A stretch of 27,699 nucleotides of DNA from an uncultured Murdochiella sp. Its GTDB lineage: Bacteria > Bacillota > Clostridia > Tissierellales > Peptoniphilaceae. Shown here one piece after another: positions 23,661 to 27,699 of the stretch. The stretch covers positions 1 through 27,699 of the forward strand of contig NZ_CABTXF010000015.1 of assembly GCF_902488755.1 (NCBI RefSeq), read 5' to 3'. The notes under the pieces are model-generated. The model saw only the letters and a list, made by a program, of their open reading frames with translations. It ran no database searches and was not told the origin of the DNA. Every line of letters starts with the position of its first letter. Position 1 is the stretch's first letter. Position numbers and translations under genes: made by a program.

Positions 23661-23870
23661 TTACTTTGATTTGCAAGGCAAAAAAATATAGTCCAAGTCC
23701 ATCTTGTACAGTTTGCTCAATGATTGTGCTTGACTAAGCGTTGGCTCAGAACGCCCATTTTCCCAATTAACAATCGTTTGTTTGGAAACCTTCATTTGCT
23801 TTGCAACTTGATCTTGTGTCATGGAAGCATTAACTCTCGCAGCAGCCAATGAAATTCGGATTTTTTGCAT
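23661..23870 (-). CDS. XRE-family HTH regulator (Cro-like)
   Basis: 69 residues from ATG 23870 (MQKIRISLAAARVNASMTQD), with an AGGAGGGAAG site. HTH MTQDQVAKQMKVSKQTIVNWENGRSEP (residues ~17-43) is textbook XRE, followed by a helix SKLYKMDLDYIFLP. As an early leftward gene close to the CI-type repressor, it is the natural Cro counterpart. Length suits a single-domain DNA-binding protein. Confidence 0.9.
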   Translation of the reverse strand: MQKIRISLAAARVNASMTQDQVAKQMKVSKQTIVNWENGRSEPTLSQAQSLSKLYKMDLDYIFLPCKSK

Positions 23871-23919
23871 CTTCCCTCCTTTCTCTTTTTCCCGTATAGC
23901 CGTTAGACCAGCTTGAAAA

Positions 23920-24003
23920 TCATCCTTTCTTTTGCGTATAAAACACGTATAGTAAATACAGGATGAGCGCTGATTGTATGACATCTACTATAGCTTTTGC
24001 CAT
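23920..24003 (-). CDS. Tiny membrane peptide, 27 aa
   Basis: ATG 24003 with GGAAAGGAGTCAAAA. MAKAIVDVIQSALILYLLYV is followed by FYTQKKG: one hydrophobic helix with a basic tail, the form of type I toxin or small holin-like peptides. Whether it is translated is unproven, but the ribosome-binding site is strong. Confidence 0.55.
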   Translation of the reverse strand: MAKAIVDVIQSALILYLLYVFYTQKKG

Positions 24004-24033
24004 TTTTGACTCCTTTCCTTATTGTTTCCTCTA

Positions 24034-24062
24034 TTGACAATGAGTGCCGGGTACTCTATCCT
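24034..24062 (+). promoter_or_regulatory. Putative plus-strand promoter (possible antisense RNA)
   Basis: TTGACA at 24034-24039, 17-nt spacer, TATCCT at 24057-24062. It points to the right into the 24063-24094 hairpin and the 38-aa peptide gene on the other strand. It would give RNA antisense to the 3' end of that message. Activity is inferred only. Confidence 0.4.
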
Positions 24063-24094
24063 TAAGCAAGAGGGGGCTGAGCCCCTCTTGCTTA
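24063..24094. terminator. Strong hairpin after the 38-aa peptide gene
   Basis: A perfect 13-bp stem (TAAGCAAGAGGGG at 24063-24075, complement 24082-24094) with loop GCTGAG. On the minus strand its first triplet is the TAA stop of the 38-aa gene. There is no T-run on either side, so it may protect RNA or pause transcription rather than terminate fully. Confidence 0.6.
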
Positions 24095-24208
24095 CTCCAG
24101 TATCACTTTTAACAATTCCACAATTGCGGTGATAAGGGAGATGATTCCTGAGGCGATGGCGAGTTTCATAGCTCGCTTTTCGTCTTTTTTGTTTCCCTTG
24201 CTACTCAT
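24092..24208 (-). CDS. Tiny membrane-associated peptide, 38 aa
   Basis: ATG 24208 with GAGGAGGTAATA, the first gene of the leftward lytic transcript, about 30 bp from the promoter. A charged N terminus (MSSKGNKKDEKRAMK) is followed by a hydrophobic helix LAIASGIISLITAIVELLKV. Unknown; it could be a small regulator or a type I toxin-like peptide. Confidence 0.6.
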   Translation of the reverse strand: MSSKGNKKDEKRAMKLAIASGIISLITAIVELLKVILE

Positions 24209-24238
24209 TATTACCTCCTCTCTTTCTTTGATGGTTAT

Positions 24239-24267
24239 ATTCTAAATCAAATTTAATTGGATGTCAA
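24239..24267 (-). promoter_or_regulatory. Leftward lytic promoter
   Basis: Minus strand TTGACA (24267-24262), 17-nt spacer, TAGAAT (24244-24239): a near-consensus sigma-A promoter driving the early lytic genes. GTTATATT on the plus strand (24234-24241) overlaps its -10 and has an inverted copy in the rightward promoter, so it may be an operator. Confidence 0.75.
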
Positions 24268-24297
24268 TACCAAAATACAATTATTTTTTATTTTTAG

Positions 24298-24326
24298 TTG
24301 TTCGGCATCAAATATAACTATATAAT
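24298..24326 (+). promoter_or_regulatory. Rightward repressor promoter
   Basis: TTGTTC at 24298-24303, 17-nt spacer, consensus TATAAT at 24321-24326, 22 bp before the repressor ATG. AATATAAC (24311-24318), inverted relative to 24234-24241, lies in the spacer. Confidence 0.7.
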
Positions 24327-24348
24327 GAGATTAACGGAGGTTACTGCC

Positions 24349-25011
24349 ATGGATGAACTAAAGCAAAAAATAATCTTCTCAAAGAATCTTCGCCGATATG
24401 TATCTGATGTTGGAAAAACACAAGTCGAGATTTCTTCCGCTATTGGAGTATCTCCTCAGACCTTCAACACGTGGATGCAGGGAATTGCAATACCAAGAAT
24501 GGGCAAAATTCAAGCTTTATCTGACTATTTCCACATCAACAAATCTGATCTCATTGAGGACAAAACCGACCTCGATACCATCATCAACCGCCACCCCGAC
24601 CTGCACCCCATTCGTAAAATCCGAAGTGTCCCCATCCTCGGAACGATTGCCTGCGGAACGCCAATCTGGGCGGAAGAAAACTTTGAAGGCTACGTCGGTA
24701 TCGACCCGGCGCACATGGACGGAGAATTTGCGTTAATCTGCAAAGGCGACAGCATGGTGGACGCAGAAATCCACGACGGCGACATTGTCCTGATGAAAAA
24801 GGTTTCGGATGTGGAAGACGGGCAAATTGCTGCCGTTTTAATCGAAGATGAGACAACCCTAAAAAGGGTCTATAAGAAGGAAAATCTGCTTGTCTTGCAA
24901 CCCTGCAATCGGAGCTATAGTCCCATCATCTATAGCTATGAAGAAGTGGAAGATAACGGTATCCAAATTATCGGTGAGTGCGTGGGTGTGTATCACCCGA
25001 AGAAGAGGTAA
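24349..25011 (+). CDS. CI-type repressor with LexA-like S24 autoprotease
   Basis: 220 residues from ATG 24349 (MDELKQKIIF), with ACGGAGG 8 nt upstream; earlier ATGs run through this site. N-terminal XRE HTH: KTQVEISSAIGVSPQTFNTW (residues ~23-42). C-terminal S24 domain: cleavage site ACGTP with Cys102-Gly103, the serine in KGDSM (Ser135), and the lysine in TTLKRV (Lys172). RecA-stimulated self-cleavage at Cys-Gly is known for P22 c2-type repressors. It keeps the prophage silent and would be removed in an SOS response. Divergent from the lytic operon, it marks the switch. Confidence 0.95.
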   Translation: MDELKQKIIFSKNLRRYVSDVGKTQVEISSAIGVSPQTFNTWMQGIAIPRMGKIQALSDYFHINKSDLIEDKTDLDTIINRHPDLHPIRKIRSVPILGTIACGTPIWAEENFEGYVGIDPAHMDGEFALICKGDSMVDAEIHDGDIVLMKKVSDVEDGQIAAVLIEDETTLKRVYKKENLLVLQPCNRSYSPIIYSYEEVEDNGIQIIGECVGVYHPKKR

Positions 25012-25092
25012 ATGAAGGGGAATGGGAAAAATAACTTAGCCGCATGAAAAAGTATATTTCTATTGAATTTCCATAGAGAAAGTCATTTTTAG

Positions 25093-25121
25093 TTGATTTT
25101 TATCATGATTCATGATAATAT
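25093..25121 (+). promoter_or_regulatory. Promoter of the AbiF-associated RNA with palindrome
   Basis: TTGATT (25093-25098), 17-nt spacer, TAATAT (25116-25121). The spacer and -10 contain an 8-bp inverted repeat TTATCATG-ATT-CATGATAA (25100-25118), a likely operator. Transcription would begin near 25128. Confidence 0.55.
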
Positions 25122-25127
25122 CCTATC

Positions 25128-25200
25128 ACACTAAAGGAACGGCTCGTGTTAGAGCCTGAATGAGGGAGACTTTCTTCGGATGGTCTCCCTCATTCTTTTT
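25128..25200 (+). ncRNA. Putative AbiF-associated small RNA
   Basis: About 73 nt between promoter and abiF, with no coding frame. Two hairpins: GGCTC/GAGCC (25141-25145 with 25152-25156, 6-nt loop) and a 13-bp terminator stem GAATGAGGGAGAC (25158-25170) with its complement (25183-25195), followed by TTTTT (25196-25200). A conserved structured RNA upstream of AbiF-type genes is known as a class (AbiF RNA). Matching that class is inferred from position and the two-hairpin form; the 5' end is estimated. Confidence 0.65.
25158..25200 (+). terminator. Rho-independent terminator/attenuator before abiF
   Basis: 13-bp perfect stem, 12-nt loop (TTTCTTCGGATG) and five T. The abiF ribosome-binding site AGGAG begins on the next base (25201), so full abiF message needs read-through. 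Confidence 0.85.
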
Positions 25201-25211
25201 AGGAGTGTAGC

Positions 25212-26243
25212 ATGAAGCCATTTAAAACGATTGATGAACAAATTCAGATTCTAAAAAGCCGCGGTCTTAACTTTGAGAACGAAGACGCCGCTCGAAAGAT
25301 TCTAATGCATTATGGATATTATGAAATTGTAAATGGGTACAACAAATTCTTATTATCATCGGGTGAAAGATATAGGGAAAATGAAAAATTTGAACATCTG
25401 TTTGCCATATATCGGCTTGACCGTGACCTTCAAAACAACGTCCTTCAGGTCACGCTTGAGGTTGAGAGTCTGTTAAAAACGTCGCTTTCCTATTTCATTG
25501 CCAAAGAATATGGCCATGATGAAAAGGATTATTTGAAGCGAACAAATTATAAAAGTGGGCATCGATTGTTTTTCCCGGACGGTCGTCCTAAGAAAGACAA
25601 AAATGGTAAAGATTTATATGAAATTGATTCTACTTTTAGAAAATTCAAGAATATTCTGAAGGATAACATTGAGCCGTTTAGACACTACAGAGAGGATCAC
25701 GGCCATATTCCACCATGGATACTTTTTAAGGGGTGTTCATTTGGCAACATTCGCCATTTCTATCAACTTCAAACATCAAGTATCAAAGATTCTGTTATGC
25801 GGACAATGATGGGGTTCCCTGAAGAGGATATATTTACACTTACTGAACCCGCAAAGAAAGTCTTCTCTGATGCGATATTTGTTGCACAAAAGCTTAGAAA
25901 TCGAGCTGCACACGGAGGGAGAATTGTCGGATACAGAGTTGATAGCCAAAATATCCAGTTTAGCGATTATCTCTTCGAAAAATTAAATATTACAGAAGAG
26001 CAGTTCAACGAAGGATATGGAAAAGGGAATTATTACAGTCTTTTTGCATATTTGCAATTATTTGATGATAAGCGGCCACTGGTTCTATTAAGCCTATGTA
26101 CTAAAGTGGCGTTAGATGAATACTTTAAATTATACCCAGATGACCGGGTTCTCATTTTTGAATCCCTTGGCTTTCCGCCTAAAGAATACGATAAATCCAA
26201 CGAAGATATTTTTATGGGATTTGCATCATATAAAAAAAGATAA
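25212..26243 (+). CDS. AbiF / Abi_2-family HEPN abortive-infection protein
   Basis: 343 residues. Abi_2 signatures: the N-terminal KTIDEQIQILKSRGL and Y-x-YYEIVNGYNKF, then FEHLFAIYRLDRDLQN with VTLEVESLLKTSLSYFIAKEYG, the HIPPWILFKGCSFGNIRHFY stretch (residues ~165-184), and a HEPN RNase-like motif RNRAAH (Arg229, Asn230, His234). HEPN domains with R-N-x3-H cleave RNA. Family members abort phage infection. AGGAG 6 nt upstream decides the start. A small RNA with a terminator precedes it. The gene looks A/T-richer than the head genes, as cargo often is. It is expressed in the same direction as the repressor and integrase, so it is likely on in the lysogen. Confidence 0.9.
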   Translation: MKPFKTIDEQIQILKSRGLNFENEDAARKILMHYGYYEIVNGYNKFLLSSGERYRENEKFEHLFAIYRLDRDLQNNVLQVTLEVESLLKTSLSYFIAKEYGHDEKDYLKRTNYKSGHRLFFPDGRPKKDKNGKDLYEIDSTFRKFKNILKDNIEPFRHYREDHGHIPPWILFKGCSFGNIRHFYQLQTSSIKDSVMRTMMGFPEEDIFTLTEPAKKVFSDAIFVAQKLRNRAAHGGRIVGYRVDSQNIQFSDYLFEKLNITEEQFNEGYGKGNYYSLFAYLQLFDDKRPLVLLSLCTKVALDEYFKLYPDDRVLIFESLGFPPKEYDKSNEDIFMGFASYKKR

Positions 26244-26321
26244 CCCCGGGCACATAGGAATGCTCAGCGTAGGTCTACTCTGTCGCGGAACCCAGTGTTT
26301 CTCCCTCACAAGTTATCTTTT
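26235..26321 (+). other. Long-range inverted repeat enclosing a possible structured RNA
   Basis: AAAAGATAAC (26235-26244, overlapping the abiF stop) pairs perfectly with GTTATCTTTT (26312-26321), closing a ~67-nt segment. Inside, short stems are possible: GCA/TGC, GCG (26267-26269) with CGC (26284-26286), and GTG (26295-26297) with CAC (26307-26309), suggesting a cloverleaf. On the minus strand it ends in T7, so it may also terminate leftward transcription. Class unknown. Confidence 0.45.
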
Positions 26322-26371
26322 CGCCTATAGTATATCAGATCTTCCATTTCTCGAAAACGTTGAAATCTCGC

Positions 26372-26393
26372 AATTTGCCGACGTCGGCAAATT
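26372..26393. repeat. 22-bp perfect palindrome upstream of integrase
   Basis: AATTTGCCGAC (26372-26382) followed immediately by its complement GTCGGCAAATT (26383-26393). It lies 54 bp before the integrase start. An operator for a dimeric regulator or a site used in excision is plausible. Confidence 0.7.
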
Positions 26394-26446
26394 CGTAGAT
26401 TTAGGGGTTGGCCTAAGAGAGATATAAGATATAGAAAGGAGCCCCC

Positions 26447-27547
26447 ATGACCATCAGCGCATACGAAACGAAAAAGGGTAAGCGGTGGAAATTTAATGCC
26501 TATGTCGGCATGGATCCCGACACGGGAAAGCAAATCATCACATCACGTGGTGGTTTTACCAGCAAGAAGGAAGCAGAATCCGCCTTGCGTACCATGCGCT
26601 ATGAGTTTGACCATAAGATCCTGCGTGCATCGACCAATGCGACATTCCGCGATGTTACCGAAAGATGGCTTACAGTCTATAAAAACACGGTCAGGGATTC
26701 CACCTATCAGAAGACGTTGGAATGCTTGCGAATTCATATTCTTCCGGCTTTTGGCGAGAAGAACCTCGACTCTATCCGAGCGCTGCAGTGCCAGGACTTC
26801 GCCAACCATCTCTCTACGGTATTTAAGGACTACCGTAAGAAATATCGAATTGCCACGAGAATCTATGATTATGCCATCGCTGTTGGTGCCACCAATCGAG
26901 CAAACCCGTTTCTGCGTGTCGTTATGCCAAAGAATGATACGTCCTATGCGCCGACGCCCTTCTTTGAGAAAAACGAGCTTGCCGAGATACTGGATGCCAT
27001 GAAAGATAACCAAAAGTGGTATACCTTCTTTCGTCTTTTAGCGTACACCGGTCTTCGGCGTGGTGAAGCGTTAGCTTTGTTATGGTCGGACGTGGACTTT
27101 AAGGCGGGAACACTGACGATCAGTAAGACGCTTTCTACCGGCATAGACAATGTTCCCGTCGTCCACGAGACAAAAACCAAGTCCGGTATGCGCACGATTG
27201 ATATTGACCGAGAAACGCTTGGAATACTGAACGACTGGCGAGCAGCGCAAAAGACGCTATCTATGAAGGGGTTTATGTTCCCCTCCAAAAACGGAACAGA
27301 AATGTCCGTCTCAAAGCCTTACGCCTATTTCCAACGTGTTGCAAAAAAGCTCGGTATCAAAGGTACCATTCACTCCTTCCGGCACACGCACGCTTCTATG
27401 CTATTTGAAGCAGGATGGTCGATCAAAGACGTACAAGAGCGTTTAGGTCACAAAGATTTTAAGACGACAATGGACATTTATACGCACGTCACCAAACGCA
27501 GAAGAAAAGAGTCCATGAAGGACTTCGAAAAATACATTTCATGTTAG
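26447..27547 (+). CDS. int: Tyrosine-recombinase integrase
   Basis: 366 residues. N-terminal arm-binding domain (MTISAYETKKGKRWKFNAYV, residues 1-~50), SAM-like core-binding domain (~65-150), then the catalytic domain with Arg204 (TGLRRGE), a beta-hairpin Lys243/245 (ETKTKSGMR), HSFR with His309 and Arg312, His335 (LGHKD) and the nucleophile Tyr345 (DIYTHV). It inserts and excises the prophage. AAAGGAG precedes ATG 26447. Transcription runs toward the adjacent tRNA; the last codons lie in a 12-bp tandem repeat. Confidence 0.97.
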   Translation: MTISAYETKKGKRWKFNAYVGMDPDTGKQIITSRGGFTSKKEAESALRTMRYEFDHKILRASTNATFRDVTERWLTVYKNTVRDSTYQKTLECLRIHILPAFGEKNLDSIRALQCQDFANHLSTVFKDYRKKYRIATRIYDYAIAVGATNRANPFLRVVMPKNDTSYAPTPFFEKNELAEILDAMKDNQKWYTFFRLLAYTGLRRGEALALLWSDVDFKAGTLTISKTLSTGIDNVPVVHETKTKSGMRTIDIDRETLGILNDWRAAQKTLSMKGFMFPSKNGTEMSVSKPYAYFQRVAKKLGIKGTIHSFRHTHASMLFEAGWSIKDVQERLGHKDFKTTMDIYTHVTKRRRKESMKDFEKYISC

Positions 27548-27560
27548 ATTTCATGTTAGA
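27537..27560 (+). repeat. 12-bp tandem repeat at integrase 3' end
   Basis: TTTCATGTTAGA occurs twice head to tail (27537-27548 and 27549-27560); the integrase TAG lies in the first copy. May be an arm-type site or duplicated end sequence. Confidence 0.7.
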
Positions 27561-27624
27561 TTTTTTCGTTAAATATGGGGCATTCAGGGATAACGAGTGA
27601 CAAAGCAAAATCACATGAACATTG

Positions 27625-27666
27625 AAAAATGCCCATTCCGTTGATTTCAACAGAACGGGCATTTTT
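27625..27666. terminator. Bidirectional terminator between integrase and tRNA
   Basis: AAAAATGCCC (27625-27634) pairs with GGGCATTTTT (27657-27666); the stem continues inside with TTC/GAA and GTTGA/TCAAC. A-run and T-run on opposite sides let it serve both the plus-strand integrase and the minus-strand tRNA. Confidence 0.85.
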
Positions 27667-27671
27667 GATTT

Positions 27672-27699
27672 TGGATCTGATGGGATTCGAACCCACGAC
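27672..27699 (-). tRNA. tRNA 3' end (partial), identity unknown
   Basis: Read on the minus strand, GTGGGTTCGAATCCCAT forms a T arm with the canonical TTCGAAT loop, then CAGATCC acceptor strand and discriminator A; CCA is not encoded. The anticodon lies beyond the window. The 3' end beside the integrase makes it the probable integration site. Confidence 0.8.

Noticed and set aside
25012..25211. Possible small gene or CRISPR-like repeat before abiF
   Set aside because: No open frame beyond about a dozen codons and no regularly spaced repeats; the palindrome and hairpins are better explained as promoter and small RNA.

Overview
The window is most of a temperate siphovirus genome integrated in a bacterial chromosome. 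Gene content and spacing fit a prophage of a Bacillota (Clostridia-type) host: phi13-type major tail protein, Sipho_tail/Dit and tail-endopeptidase genes, a DUF4373 replication protein, purine-rich AGGAGG ribosome-binding sites close to nearly every start, and frequent TTG/GTG starts. G+C is moderate; the species cannot be named from this window. No phage-free chromosome is seen except a partial tRNA at the right edge. The left end of the prophage (lysis genes, remaining tail genes, left attachment site) lies outside the window.

Layout. (1) 1-11308, minus strand: tail and head genes in typical order, read right to left: protease-capsid fusion, small head gene, connector, head closure, HK97-gp10-like, tail terminator, major tail protein, G/GT chaperones with a -1 frameshift site, a small basic protein, tape measure, Dit, tail endopeptidase with a collagen-like stretch, and a DUF859-like structural protein running off the edge. 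(2) 11322-14927, minus: portal, large and small terminase, a putative cos interval, HNH nuclease. A hairpin terminator and a DUF1492/ArpU-type regulator (15032-15457) precede the late block. (3) 15491-21630, minus: DNA metabolism, including a DUF4406 protein, an adenine-N6 methyltransferase split over two overlapping genes, RusA resolvase, replication proteins, RecT annealing protein and a YqaJ exonuclease. (4) 21670-24208, minus: very small early genes, including HTH regulators, a lone sigma-70 region-4 protein and several tiny membrane peptides; one gene at 22770-23081 runs on the plus strand against the operon. (5) 24349-27547, plus: CI-type S24 repressor, a two-hairpin RNA followed by an AbiF/Abi_2 HEPN gene, two palindromic or structured intergenic elements, then the tyrosine integrase. 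A bidirectional terminator and the 3' end of a minus-strand tRNA follow and suggest tRNA-site integration.

How it works together. Divergent promoters between 24208 and 24349 form the lysis/lysogeny switch: the repressor goes right, and the whole lytic programme goes left. The rightward side also carries cargo. The most interesting is the AbiF locus: a promoter with a palindrome, a short terminator-ended RNA, and a HEPN-type protein whose ribosome-binding site abuts the terminator. This is the arrangement expected of an RNA-antitoxin/HEPN-toxin defence module expressed from the lysogen. Other notable points are the protease-capsid fusion with an internal ribosome-binding site, the split methyltransferase, and a pair of tiny membrane peptides with a plausible antisense promoter.
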